Source of the DNA: Pseudomonas shahriarae
GTDB lineage: Bacteria; Pseudomonadota; Gammaproteobacteria; Pseudomonadales; Pseudomonadaceae
Length of the DNA stretch: 64,000 bases
NCBI RefSeq assembly: GCF_014268455.2
Contig: NZ_CP077085.1
Location: 124,001-188,000, forward strand
Reading direction: 5' to 3'
The position numbers were made by a program, and so were the translations under genes. This document shows positions 15,090-23,665 of the stretch, one piece after another. Every line of letters starts with the position of its first letter. Within the stretch, counting starts at the first letter, position 1. Below the pieces are notes generated by a model that saw only the letters and a program-made list of their open reading frames with translations, was not told the DNA's origin and did not search any database.

Positions 15090-16631
15090 TCAACCCACCT
15101 GCCAGGCCTTGCGCAGCCGCGCCAGGGCCTGGGCGATAGCCGCTTCGGGCACGGCGGCAAACCCCAGCACCAGGCCGGCGCGCTGGGCCGGTGCCGAGTG
15201 GGTGTCGGGCAGCCAATAGCTGCTCAGGGCGTTGATTTCTACATCCGCTGCCAGGGCCTGGGCGACTAACTGCGCCTCACGGGCCAGGCTTTGCACCCGT
15301 ACTGTGAGGTGCAAGCCTGCCGCGACACCGGGCAGGCTACCCACGCCAGGCACGTCGTCGGGCCAACCGGCCAGCAAGACATTGCGACGACTCAAGGCGG
15401 CGCGGCGCATGCGCCGGATGTGCCGCTGGAAGTGCCCCGCTGCCATGAACTCGGCCATCACCGCCTGGGTGCTGACCTCCGAATGCCGTACGTCCACGGC
15501 GCGCCGCTGGGTGAAGGCGCTCACCAAGCCCGGCGGCAGCACCAGATAACCCAGGCGCAACGCCGGGAACGCGACTTTGCCGAAAGTCCCCACATAGAGC
15601 ACCCGATCACTGCGATCCAGGGCCGCCAGCGGTGCCAGGGGCGCGCCGCTGTAACGGTACTCACCGTCGTAGTCATCCTCGATGATCCAGCCGCCCGTGC
15701 GCTCGGCCCAGGCCAGCAACTCCAGGCGCCGGGCCAGGCTCATGACCACCCCCGTCGGGTACTGGTGGGAAGGCGTGACATAGGCCAGGCGGCAATCGTT
15801 GAGCGCGTTCAATGCCGTGCAGTCGATGCCCTCTGCGTCCACCTCCACGCCCTGGAGTTTTGCCCCGGCATTGGCAAACGCATGCCCTGCCGCCCGGTAG
15901 CCGGGATTTTCAATTGCCACGCTATCCCCAGGGCCCACCAGTAGCTGTGCACAAAGGCTGATTGCCTGTTGCGCGCCGCTGGTGATCACAATTTGCTCAG
16001 CGGTGCATTGCATGCCTCGCGAGCTGCGCAAGTAAGCCGCGATCAGCCCACGCAATCGCTCATCCCCCGCCGGGTTGCCGTAACACAGTTGTTGCAGGTC
16101 AGGCTTGCGCCAAAAAGCCGCATTCAGCTTGGCCCAGACGTCAAACGGGAACAGATCGAAGGCCGGTACACCGACACGAAAAGCCCGTGGAGGGCCACTG
16201 GGTGGCAGCGGTAAATGGTTGTTTTCCAGACGACCCAGAGCGGGACTGTGGATAACTTCACTGGATAAATTCCCAGTTATATTTGCGGGTTTTGTGGATA
16301 AGGCTGGGGATAAGCCTGTTGATAACCCTGTGGACACTTTTGTGGATAATTTTTTTGTGCCCGGGTCGGTGGTGGGCAATTGCGCCACATAGGTCCCATC
16401 GCCCACCCGTCCTTCGATAAAGCCTTCGGCATACAACTGATCGTAGGCCCGCACCACGCTGTTGCGGGAAATCGACAACGCCGCCGCCAGATCCCGGCTG
16501 GCGGGCAGCCGGGTCCCACTGGCCAGCCGCCCATCCAGCACCCGCTGGCGCAGGGCCTCGTACAGCTGGCGTGTCAGGCCCTGACGGCGATCCAGCTCAA
16601 TACCCGCAGGGTTGAATGACATGGGCGACAT
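15090..16631 (-). CDS. MocR/PdxR-type regulator (GntR HTH fused to aminotransferase domain)
   Basis: 513 aa. An N-terminal winged helix (LASGTRLPASRDLAAALSIS, residues about 35-85) is joined by a long linker to a fold-type I aminotransferase domain. That domain carries the IIEDDYDGEYRYSG motif and a predicted PLP-lysine in YVGTFGKVAFPALRLGY. Such proteins sense PLP or an amino acid. They often control the divergent neighbour, here the PaiB-like gene 87 bp away. The linker (about residues 92-120) is repetitive, with LST repeated. It is encoded by TTA-TCC-ACA units that form three perfect DnaA-box nonamers, unusual because TTA is rare in this GC-rich genome. Confidence 0.88.
   Translation of the reverse strand: MSPMSFNPAGIELDRRQGLTRQLYEALRQRVLDGRLASGTRLPASRDLAAALSISRNSVVRAYDQLYAEGFIEGRVGDGTYVAQLPTTDPGTKKLSTKVSTGLSTGLSPALSTKPANITGNLSSEVIHSPALGRLENNHLPLPPSGPPRAFRVGVPAFDLFPFDVWAKLNAAFWRKPDLQQLCYGNPAGDERLRGLIAAYLRSSRGMQCTAEQIVITSGAQQAISLCAQLLVGPGDSVAIENPGYRAAGHAFANAGAKLQGVEVDAEGIDCTALNALNDCRLAYVTPSHQYPTGVVMSLARRLELLAWAERTGGWIIEDDYDGEYRYSGAPLAPLAALDRSDRVLYVGTFGKVAFPALRLGYLVLPPGLVSAFTQRRAVDVRHSEVSTQAVMAEFMAAGHFQRHIRRMRRAALSRRNVLLAGWPDDVPGVGSLPGVAAGLHLTVRVQSLAREAQLVAQALAADVEINALSSYWLPDTHSAPAQRAGLVLGFAAVPEAAIAQALARLRKAWQVG
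16247..16349 (-). repeat. cluster of three DnaA-box nonamers inside the MocR linker
   Basis: TTATCCACA occurs exactly at 16247-16255, 16293-16301 and 16341-16349, all in the same orientation (leftward strand) and spaced 46 and 48 bp. One-mismatch copies lie between them, such as 16305-16313. The frame gives Leu-Ser-Thr each time. A DNA role is conjectural. Confidence 0.6.
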
Positions 16632-16718
16632 ATTGGACCTATGAAATTGGCCTGAGATGGCTCTTACAACAGACCATTAGCCTGCCTAGGATGCAGGCAT
16701 TCGCCAAGGAAAATATTT

Positions 16719-17354
16719 ATGTACACGCCTCGCGCCTTTGCCCTCGACGATTTGCCCGAACTGCAGCAACTGATCCGGCACACGCGCCTGGCGCAGTTGG
16801 TGACCTTTGGCGAGCACGGCCTGCAGGCCAGCCATTTGCCGCTGCTGCTCAACCCCGATGAAGGACCCAATGGCACCCTCTACGGCCATCTGGCCAAGGC
16901 CAATCGCCAGTGGCAAGACCTGCAGAACGGCAGCGAGGCCCTGGTGATTTTTGCCGGTGCCGAGGCCTATGTCAGCCCAGGGTTTTATCCGGCCAAGGCC
17001 GAACACGGCAAAGTGGTGCCCACCTGGAATTACCTGGCGGTCCACGCCTATGGCCAGGCCGAGGTGTTCACCGATGCCGAGCGCCTGCTCACACTGGTCA
17101 GCGCCCTGACCGACCGCCACGAAAACGGGCGCGCCCAACCGTGGAAAGTCAGCGATGCCCCGGCGGACTACATCGACGGCATGCTCAAGGCCATCGTCGG
17201 GTTCGCCCTGCCGATCCAGCGCCTGCAAGGCAAGCGCAAGCTCAGCCAGAACCGCAGCGCGGCGGATATCGCCGGCGTACGCGAAGGGCTGGCCGCAAGC
17301 TTTGACGTGCGTGACCAAACCCTCGCCCGATTCATTCCCAAGGAGCCTTCATGA
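16719..17354 (+). CDS. PaiB-like FMN-binding negative regulator
   Basis: 211 aa PaiB family with a split-barrel FMN-binding fold. It has the characteristic N-terminus MYTPRAFALDDLPELQQLIR, the TWNYLAVHAYG motif and a C-terminal LSQNRSAADIAGVREGL segment. In Bacillus, PaiB represses sporulation and protease genes; in proteobacteria its role is largely unknown. Here it is coupled by ATGA overlap to a GNAT gene, echoing the paiA (acetyltransferase)-paiB pair. It is divergent from the MocR regulator, which is its likely controller. Confidence 0.87.
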   Translation: MYTPRAFALDDLPELQQLIRHTRLAQLVTFGEHGLQASHLPLLLNPDEGPNGTLYGHLAKANRQWQDLQNGSEALVIFAGAEAYVSPGFYPAKAEHGKVVPTWNYLAVHAYGQAEVFTDAERLLTLVSALTDRHENGRAQPWKVSDAPADYIDGMLKAIVGFALPIQRLQGKRKLSQNRSAADIAGVREGLAASFDVRDQTLARFIPKEPS

Positions 17355-17797
17355 GCCAGATCGACATCCGCCGGGTGCAAGCCGCCGACCACGCTGCCTG
17401 GTTGCCACTGTGGCAGGCCTACCTGCGCTTCTACGACACGCAGTTGCCGGACGCCGTCAGCACCAGCACCTGGCAACGCCTGCTCGACCGCAACGAGCCG
17501 ACCCATTCGGCCCTGGCCTGGCAGGACGGCAAGGCGGTGGGTATGGTCAACTTCATCTATCACCGCTCCAACTGGAGCATCGAAAGCTCCTGTTACTTGC
17601 AAGACCTGTTCGTGGACGCCACCCAGCGCGGTGCCGGAGTTGGTCGCAAATTGATCGAATTCGTCTACACCACCGCCAAGGCCGAGGGGTGCTGCAAGGT
17701 CCACTGGTTGACCCATGAGACCAATGCCACTGCGATTGCGTTATACGAACGCATCGCCGAACGTCCCGGCTTTATCCAGTTTCGCAAAGGCCTTTAA
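17351..17797 (+). CDS. GNAT family N-acetyltransferase
   Basis: 148 aa GNAT enzyme with the acetyl-CoA pyrophosphate-binding loop QRGAGVGRKLIEF in motif A and LYERIAERPGFIQFRKGL at the C-terminus. It overlaps the PaiB-like stop by 4 bp and is followed 10 bp later by a second GNAT gene, so the three probably form one transcript. The substrate is unknown; a small amine or polyamine is plausible by analogy with PaiA. Confidence 0.85.
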   Translation: MSQIDIRRVQAADHAAWLPLWQAYLRFYDTQLPDAVSTSTWQRLLDRNEPTHSALAWQDGKAVGMVNFIYHRSNWSIESSCYLQDLFVDATQRGAGVGRKLIEFVYTTAKAEGCCKVHWLTHETNATAIALYERIAERPGFIQFRKGL

Positions 17798-17807
17798 GGA
17801 GCACAGC

Positions 17808-18479
17808 ATGTCGACCTCACTCGCAGACTGGAAAGGCGCCCCGGCGCCCACCGCCCAACTGATCGAAGGGCGCTTTATCCGCCTGGAAAAACTCGACCCG
17901 GCCCGCCACACCGATAGCCTGTGGCAAGCCCTCCAGGGCCCCGGTGCCGACCCCAAGCTGTGGGACTATTTGCCCTACGGCCCGTTTACCGAGCGCGCCG
18001 CTTTTGATGCGTGGCTAAACAACCACGCGGCCAATAGCGATCCGTACTTTTTCAGCGTGATCGACCGCGCCAGCGGCGACGTGCAGGGCATCCTTAGCCT
18101 GATGTCGATCGTCCCGGCCCAGGGCCGCATCGAAATCGGCCACGTCACCTTCGGCGCCCCAATGCAGCGCTCACCGAAAAGCACCGAGGCCGTGTATCTG
18201 CTGGCCCGGCACGCGTTTGAGCTGGGCTACCGGCGCCTGGAATGGAAGTGCAACAACGGTAACGCCCGCTCCAAATACGCAGCCGAGCGCCTGGGGTTCA
18301 GTTTTGAAGGGGTGTTCCGCCAGCATATGGTGGTCAAGGGGCAGAACCGCGACACGGCGTGGTACTCGATCCTCGATGGAGAGTGGCCGAAGGTCGGCGC
18401 CGGGTTTGAGGCCTGGCTTGGGGAGGCTAACCAGACGGCCGATGGACAGGCGAAAACCCTGACTGAATGCCGGGGCTGA
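17808..18479 (+). CDS. RimJ/RimL-type GNAT N-acetyltransferase
   Basis: 223 aa, related to ribosomal-protein-alanine acetyltransferase-like enzymes: LIEGRFIRLEKLDPARH at the start, a middle GHVTFGAPMQRSPKSTEAVYLL block, and the typical RLEWKCNNGNARSKYAAERLGF acceptor region near residue 150. The chosen ATG has AAGGAG eight bases upstream. These soluble enzymes are often conserved beside unrelated genes and are probably N-terminal or small-molecule acetyltransferases. The target is not inferable. Confidence 0.86.
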   Translation: MSTSLADWKGAPAPTAQLIEGRFIRLEKLDPARHTDSLWQALQGPGADPKLWDYLPYGPFTERAAFDAWLNNHAANSDPYFFSVIDRASGDVQGILSLMSIVPAQGRIEIGHVTFGAPMQRSPKSTEAVYLLARHAFELGYRRLEWKCNNGNARSKYAAERLGFSFEGVFRQHMVVKGQNRDTAWYSILDGEWPKVGAGFEAWLGEANQTADGQAKTLTECRG

Positions 18480-18482
18480 CGT

Positions 18483-18749
18483 TCAGCTCAACGGACGCCG
18501 AACCTTGACCACGCCCATCTGCAAGCCGAACGGCCGGAACACCGCGTTCAACGACTTGAGCGTCTGATTGCCCTCACCGTGCTCGATATGCACCAGGGTG
18601 CGCAGGGAAATCCTGCACATCCTGGCGAACGGAGTCTGGTGCAGGCCGGTGACCTCCACACGCAGCCGGCGCAAGGCTTCGCCGACCTGCAGGGTACCTT
18701 CGGCCAGGCCCTGCTCCACACTCTCGATCAACAAGGCGCGTGTATCCAA
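18483..18749 (-). CDS. small XRE-type helix-turn-helix regulator
   Basis: About 88 aa with an HTH at TPFARMCRISLRTLVHIEHGEG and the conserved tail LKSLNAVFRPFGLQMGVVKV. The start is uncertain because no ATG exists. TTG at 18749 follows a GGAGGA ribosome site by 12 nt and aligns with the usual DTRALLIESVEQGL beginning. A longer TTG start at 18776 would place the RBS inside the gene. A 6-bp inverted repeat (GTGTAT at 18740-18745, ATACAC at 18754-18759) straddles the start and may be an autoregulatory operator. It converges on the GNAT gene. Confidence 0.72.
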   Translation of the reverse strand: MDTRALLIESVEQGLAEGTLQVGEALRRLRVEVTGLHQTPFARMCRISLRTLVHIEHGEGNQTLKSLNAVFRPFGLQMGVVKVRRPLS

Positions 18750-18759
18750 TAAAATACAC
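18740..18759. promoter_or_regulatory. inverted repeat over the XRE regulator start
   Basis: GTGTAT and ATACAC arms with an 8-bp spacer span the predicted TTG start codon, as expected for translational or transcriptional self-repression by a small HTH protein. The assignment rests on symmetry and position only. Confidence 0.35.
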
Positions 18760-18899
18760 CTTCCTCCAGGCCACAACCCTTACGCCTTTATTCACCTGGC
18801 ACTGAAGATCTCTCCCGCAAACCGCAAACGCTTACCCTGACAGTTATCCCTCCAGCGCCTCGCTAAATTTCCCGCCTCACATCTCAGAGGTTCGGACCT

Positions 18900-20156
18900 A
18901 TGCCCTGCACATCCAAACGACTCGCCCTTGTCATCACTTTCGCGCTGAGTGCGTTGAGCATTCAACTGGCCGCTGCACGCGGGGATATGGGGTCGCCGCC
19001 CAGCGAACCTGAACCGGCCAGTCCTTTTTATTTCATTGACTACGCCACCACCGGCAATGGCCGGGCTGTGGCCCAGGTGCTGGACCGTGCGGTGGATGCG
19101 GTGCTGGAGTCGGGCGACCTGAGCGCGCGAGAAAAGTATCTGATTGCAGATGACGCCCGCTATATGGGCAACCTGGCCCCTGGAAGAATCGGCGCGGTGC
19201 TGGAGCAACTGGCTGCCAGCCAGAACGCCAACCTGGGCAGCGCCACCCAGAACAGCCTGAAGCCACTGCAGAGCAGTTTGCTGGCGGCCATGAGCGACGT
19301 GAGCGGCGATGCCAACGGTCGTGTCTGGCTGCAGGGCCTGGGCAACGCCGGCAGCCTGGACGGCCAGCACGGCGGTGGCGATTTGCAACAGCGTAACCAG
19401 GGCGTGGTGCTGGGCGCCGATTGGGCCGTGGACCCCGCCTGGCGCATGGGTGTGATGGGGGCCAAGACGACCAGTGACCTGAGCGCCAAACGCTTCAAGG
19501 CCGCGCTCGACAGCTGGCACCTGGGGGCTTACGCGGTGCGCCAGGATGGGCCGCTGGCCTTGCGCCTGGGGGCGATCCACAGCAACCACGCCGGGTTGAA
19601 CAAGCGCAGCGTGGATTTTGATTTCATCGACCATCGCGAACAACTCAAGGGCAAGTACACCGCGCAAAGCCAGACGGTTTTCAGCGAAATGGGCTATCGC
19701 GCGGACCACGGCAGTTTTACCGTCGAACCGTTCGCGGGTATCGGTTATCAGCGCTACCAGCGCGAGCGCTTCAAGGAAAAAGGCGGCCTCAGCGCCCTGA
19801 ATGTCGGCGAGCAGACCCAGCAGAACCTGAGCAGCACCTTCGGCCTGCGCATGACCAGCCTCTATACCCTGGACAACCAGATGCCCCTCAAACCCCATTT
19901 CAGCGCCCGCTGGAAACACCTGTATGGCGATGTCGGCAACCGCGTGCGCCAGTCCTCGGCCTGGGTGGACAGGTCGGTGTTCAACAGCGATTTCACCATC
20001 GAGGGCACTGCCCTGGACCGCAATAGCATGGCCCTGCAAGCCGGGCTGGGGCTGGGCGTATCGACCACCCAGAGCGTGGGCCTGACCTACACCGGCGATT
20101 TTGGCGCACGCAGCAGCAACCAGGCCGTGATGGGCCAATGGACCCTGACGTTCTGA
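18900..20156 (+). CDS. passenger-less autotransporter (beta-domain protein)
   Basis: 418 aa with a signal peptide (residues 1 to about 27), a roughly 120-aa helical stretch, then a C-terminal autotransporter beta-barrel of about 270 aa beginning at GRVWLQGLGNAGSLDG and ending in the outer-membrane signature MGQWTLTF. Typical autotransporters carry passengers of several hundred residues; here only the predicted linker-helix region precedes the barrel. It may be a stand-alone outer-membrane protein or may expose just a short peptide. It is monogenic, with a terminator at 20185. Confidence 0.83.
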   Translation: MPCTSKRLALVITFALSALSIQLAAARGDMGSPPSEPEPASPFYFIDYATTGNGRAVAQVLDRAVDAVLESGDLSAREKYLIADDARYMGNLAPGRIGAVLEQLAASQNANLGSATQNSLKPLQSSLLAAMSDVSGDANGRVWLQGLGNAGSLDGQHGGGDLQQRNQGVVLGADWAVDPAWRMGVMGAKTTSDLSAKRFKAALDSWHLGAYAVRQDGPLALRLGAIHSNHAGLNKRSVDFDFIDHREQLKGKYTAQSQTVFSEMGYRADHGSFTVEPFAGIGYQRYQRERFKEKGGLSALNVGEQTQQNLSSTFGLRMTSLYTLDNQMPLKPHFSARWKHLYGDVGNRVRQSSAWVDRSVFNSDFTIEGTALDRNSMALQAGLGLGVSTTQSVGLTYTGDFGARSSNQAVMGQWTLTF

Positions 20157-20180
20157 TTTCGCACGGTTTGCAGACGAAAA

Positions 20181-20202
20181 AAAAGGGGGCACATGCCCCC
20201 CC
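20181..20202. terminator. bidirectional terminator between autotransporter and pycB
   Basis: A perfect stem GGGGGCA/TGCCCCC (20185-20191 with 20194-20200) is preceded by an A8 tract. It can end the leftward pycB transcript, whose sense strand has the U-run, and probably the rightward one. Confidence 0.8.
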
Positions 20203-20234
20203 GAGGATTAAGCGGTAGTCTCGAAGGCTGGGGA

Positions 20235-22043
20235 TCAGCCTTCGATTTCGATCAGGATTTCACCCGGGTTGACCCGGTCGCCCTTGGCTACGTGAACGGC
20301 GGTGACTTTGCCGGCGATGGCCGCCTGCACTTCCGTCTCCATCTTCATCGCTTCGGTGATCAGCACAGCCTGGCCGGCCTTGACCACGTCGCCTTCCTTG
20401 ACCAGCACATCCACGATATTGCCCGGCATCGCCGTGCTCACATGGCCCGGCTCGCTGGCCTGCTTGCGCTTGCTGGTGCCGCCGCCGACGAATTCGTTGA
20501 GCGGTTCGAACACCACTTCTTCCGGCATGCCGTCGATGGACAGGTAGAAGTGACGCTTGCCTTCGGCCTTGACGCCAACACCGGTGATATCCACGCGGTA
20601 GCTTTCGCCGTGCACGTCGATCACGAACTCGGTCGGCACACCTTCACCGCCGGCACGGGCCACGCCGCCGGCTTCCGGGATCGGCAGCAATACTTCTGGG
20701 GCGAGGGTGCCGGCGTCGCGCTCTTCAAGGAACTTGCGGCCGATGTCCGGGAACATCGCGTAGGTCAGCACGTCTTCTTCGGACTTGGCCAACGCGCCGA
20801 TTTCGCCACGCAGCTTGGTCATTTCCGGCTTGAGCAGGTCGGCTGGGCGCACGTCGATCACGTCTTCGCTGCCGATGGCCTGGCGACGCAACTTCTCGTT
20901 CACCGTGCCCGGCGCCTTGCCGTAGCCGCCTTGCAGGTACAGCTTCACTTCGTTGGTGATGGTCTTGTAGCGCTCGCCGGCCAGCACGTTGAAGAACGCC
21001 TGGGTGCCGACGATTTGCGAGGTTGGCGTGACCAGCGGCGGGAAGCCGAGGTCTTCACGTACCCGTGGGATCTCCGCCAGCACTTCGCTCATGCGGTTGA
21101 GGGCGCCCTGCTCTTTGAGCTGGTTGGCCAGGTTGGAAATCATCCCACCCGGCACCTGGTTGACTTGCACGCGGGTGTCGACGGCGGTGAATTCACTTTC
21201 GAACTGGTGGTACTTCTTGCGCACGGCATAGAAGTACAGACCGATCTCCTGCAACAGCTCCAGGTCGAGGCCGGTGTCGAATTCGCTGCCTTTGAGGGCG
21301 GCGACCATCGACTCGGTACCCGGGTGGCTGGTGCCCCAGGCGAAGCTGGAGATGGCGGTGTCGATATGGTCGGCACCGTTTTCGATAGCCTTGAGTTGGC
21401 ACATCGCGGCCAAACCGGCGGTGTCATGGGAGTGGATAAAGATCGGCAGGCTCTGCTCGGCCTTCAGCGCCTTGACCAGTTCGCCAGTGGCATACGGGGT
21501 CAGCAGGCCGGCCATGTCCTTGATCGCAATGGAGTCGCACCCCATGGACTCCAACTGCTTGGCCTGGGCCACGAACGCCTCGACGGTGTGCACCGGGCTG
21601 GTGGTGTAGGCGATGGTGCCCTGGGCGTGTTTGCCGGCCGCTTTTACCGCTTCGATGGCCACGCGCAGGTTACGCACGTCGTTCATGGCGTCGAAGATAC
21701 GGAACACGTCGATGCCATTTACCGCTGCCTTTGCCACGAAGGCTTTGACCACGTCGTCGCTGTAATGGCGGTAGCCCAGCAGGTTCTGCCCACGCAGCAG
21801 CATTTGCAGGCGCGTATTGGGCAACGCGGCGCGCAGTTTGCGCAGGCGCTCCCACGGGTCTTCTTTCAAGAAGCGTACGCAGGCGTCGAAGGTCGCGCCG
21901 CCCCAGACTTCCAGGGACCAGTAGCCGACTTTGTCGAGCTTGTCGCAGATCGGCAGCATGTCGTCGGTGCGCATGCGGGTGGCCAGCAACGATTGGTGGG
22001 CGTCGCGCAGGATGGTGTCGGTAACGAAGATCTTCTTGCTCAT
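20235..22043 (-). CDS. pycB: pyruvate carboxylase subunit B (carboxyltransferase + biotin carrier; oadA-like)
   Basis: 602 aa. The N-terminal carboxyltransferase domain (TDTILRDAHQSLLATRMRT, with HDTAGL further on) is followed by the conserved PYC_OADA region. A C-terminal biotinyl domain carries biotin on Lys in ITEAMKMETEVQ. With PycA it forms the two-subunit pyruvate carboxylase that makes oxaloacetate for anaplerosis. The start is ATG at 22043 with a GAGGA site; an upstream in-frame GTG at 22058 is less likely. It begins 11 bp after pycA ends, so the genes are co-transcribed. P. aeruginosa has the same arrangement with the divergent regulator PycR. Confidence 0.93.
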   Translation of the reverse strand: MSKKIFVTDTILRDAHQSLLATRMRTDDMLPICDKLDKVGYWSLEVWGGATFDACVRFLKEDPWERLRKLRAALPNTRLQMLLRGQNLLGYRHYSDDVVKAFVAKAAVNGIDVFRIFDAMNDVRNLRVAIEAVKAAGKHAQGTIAYTTSPVHTVEAFVAQAKQLESMGCDSIAIKDMAGLLTPYATGELVKALKAEQSLPIFIHSHDTAGLAAMCQLKAIENGADHIDTAISSFAWGTSHPGTESMVAALKGSEFDTGLDLELLQEIGLYFYAVRKKYHQFESEFTAVDTRVQVNQVPGGMISNLANQLKEQGALNRMSEVLAEIPRVREDLGFPPLVTPTSQIVGTQAFFNVLAGERYKTITNEVKLYLQGGYGKAPGTVNEKLRRQAIGSEDVIDVRPADLLKPEMTKLRGEIGALAKSEEDVLTYAMFPDIGRKFLEERDAGTLAPEVLLPIPEAGGVARAGGEGVPTEFVIDVHGESYRVDITGVGVKAEGKRHFYLSIDGMPEEVVFEPLNEFVGGGTSKRKQASEPGHVSTAMPGNIVDVLVKEGDVVKAGQAVLITEAMKMETEVQAAIAGKVTAVHVAKGDRVNPGEILIEIEG

Positions 22044-22054
22044 TGTTATATTCC

Positions 22055-23470
22055 TCACAGGCCTGCGTGGGCGGCGATGGCGGCGGCGATGGCCAGGGCC
22101 AGCTCTTCGGGTTTGCGCTTGATCGAGTAGTTGGTCAGCTCAGGATGGCTTTCCACAAAACTGGTGTTGAACTGGCCGCTGCGGAATTCCGGGTTGCGCA
22201 GGATTTCCTGGTAGTAGGCGGCGGTGGTCTTCACGCCTTGCAGGCGCATGTCGTCCAGGGCACGCAGGCCGCGGTCCATGGCTTCTTCCCAGGTCAACGC
22301 CCATACCACCAGTTTCAGGCACATGGAGTCGTAGAACGGTGGGATGGTGTAGCCGGTGTAGATTGCCGTGTCGGTACGCACGCCGGGGCCGCCGGGGGCG
22401 TAGTAACGGGTGATCTTGCCGAAGCTTGGGAGGAAGTTGTTCTTCGGGTCTTCGGCGTTGATACGGAACTGCAACGCAAACCCACGGTGCTGGATATCTT
22501 CCTGTTTTACCGACAGCGGCAGGCCGGACGCGATGCGGATCTGCTCGCGAACGATATCAATGCCGGTAATTTCTTCGGTGATGGTGTGTTCCACCTGCAC
22601 CCGGGTGTTCATCTCCATGAAGTACACCTCGCCCTCGGCGAGCAGGAACTCCACGGTGCCGGCGTTCTCATAGCCCACGGCCTTGGCCGCACGCACCGAC
22701 AGGTCGCCGATGTAGGCACGCTGTTCGGGGGTCAGTTGGGGGCTGGGGGCGATTTCGATGAGCTTCTGGTTACGGCGCTGGATCGAGCAATCACGTTCGA
22801 ACAGATGCACCACGTTGCCAAAGCTGTCGCCGAGGATCTGCGCCTCGATGTGCTTGGGATTGACGATGCATTTTTCCAGGAACACTTCCGCCGAACCAAA
22901 GGCCTTGGTGGCCTCGGAGATGACGCGGGGGAAGGCTTGTTCGAGTTCTTCACGGCTGTTGCAGCGACGAATGCCGCGACCGCCACCACCGGAGGTGGCC
23001 TTGAGCATCACCGGGTAACCAATGCGGTCACCTTCGGTCAGCGCCTCGGCGATGTCGGCGACGTTGCCTTCAGTGCCCGGCGTCACCGGCACGCCGGCCT
23101 TGATCATGCTGCGGCGCGCTTCGGTCTTGTCGCCCATGCGGCGAATGACTTCGGCCGATGGACCAATGAATTTGATTCCACGTTCGGCGCAAATGTCCGC
23201 CAGTTCGGCGTTTTCCGAGAGGAAGCCGTAGCCAGGGTGCAACGCGTCGCAGCCGGTTTCCACAGCCAGGTTCACCAGCTTGCGCGGGTTCAGGTAACCG
23301 GCCAGGGGCTCGGCACCAATGCTGTGGGCCTCATCGGCGCGCTTGACGTGCAAGGCGTGCCGGTCAGCGTCGGAATACACCGCCACCGAACGAATACCCA
23401 TTTCGGCACAGGCCCGCACAATGCGGACGGCAATCTCACCACGGTTGGCGATCAGGATCTTTGTTATCAC
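22055..23470 (-). CDS. pycA: pyruvate carboxylase subunit A (biotin carboxylase)
   Basis: 471 aa AccC-like ATP-grasp biotin carboxylase. It has ITKILIANRGEIAVRIVRAC at the N-terminus, the glycine-rich ATP loop KATSGGGGRGIR, and the MEMNTRVQVEHTITEEITG active-site block. It carboxylates biotin on PycB. The best start is GTG at 23470, matching the family N-terminus after an AAGGGA site; an in-frame extension to 23563 lacks an RBS and family similarity. The 195-bp gap to divergent pycR holds two palindromes. Confidence 0.92.
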   Translation of the reverse strand: MITKILIANRGEIAVRIVRACAEMGIRSVAVYSDADRHALHVKRADEAHSIGAEPLAGYLNPRKLVNLAVETGCDALHPGYGFLSENAELADICAERGIKFIGPSAEVIRRMGDKTEARRSMIKAGVPVTPGTEGNVADIAEALTEGDRIGYPVMLKATSGGGGRGIRRCNSREELEQAFPRVISEATKAFGSAEVFLEKCIVNPKHIEAQILGDSFGNVVHLFERDCSIQRRNQKLIEIAPSPQLTPEQRAYIGDLSVRAAKAVGYENAGTVEFLLAEGEVYFMEMNTRVQVEHTITEEITGIDIVREQIRIASGLPLSVKQEDIQHRGFALQFRINAEDPKNNFLPSFGKITRYYAPGGPGVRTDTAIYTGYTIPPFYDSMCLKLVVWALTWEEAMDRGLRALDDMRLQGVKTTAAYYQEILRNPEFRSGQFNTSFVESHPELTNYSIKRKPEELALAIAAAIAAHAGL

Positions 23471-23592
23471 TTGGAAATTCCCTTGAGCCGATTGCTGCGT
23501 TCTTCGACCTGCTAGACCAGGTCGGCGCGTGACTAAATGTTTCAGGTCAGTCGCCAGACACACACTATGCGCACTTAGGGATTAACAAAAAT

Positions 23593-23629
23593 CAATAATT
23601 ATTGGGTTGTGTATAAGTAAAGACTTATA
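23593..23629. promoter_or_regulatory. two palindromes in the pycA-pycR intergenic region
   Basis: CAATAATTATTG (23593-23604) is a perfect 12-bp dyad. TATAAGT-AAAG-ACTTATA (23612-23629) is a perfect 7-bp dyad with a 4-nt spacer and contains T-N11-A, the LysR-box form. Both lie between the divergent genes, where PycR would be expected to bind. Confidence 0.6.
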
Positions 23630-23665
23630 GTTGACCCCACAGCCCCCTGCGAGCCGCTTTGAATT

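Noticed and set aside
13864..15216. 450-codon frame opposite the polyamine-binding protein
   Set aside because: The rightward gene has a signal peptide and family motifs, and the antisense frame has none.
16247..16349. Replication origin at the DnaA-box cluster
   Set aside because: The boxes are within a coding region, with no AT-rich unwinding element and no dnaA/rpmH/gidA neighbours; only a DnaA-binding or bias explanation is left open.
18792..20192. 466-codon frame opposite the autotransporter
   Set aside because: It is the complement of the beta-domain strands; no start signal or domain is recognisable.
20193..23515. Very long open frames opposite pycB and pycA (645 and 490 codons)
   Set aside because: They are antisense to unmistakable pycB and pycA, are rich in His/Gln/Arg/Val as GC-rich shadow frames are, and have no RBS or family motifs.
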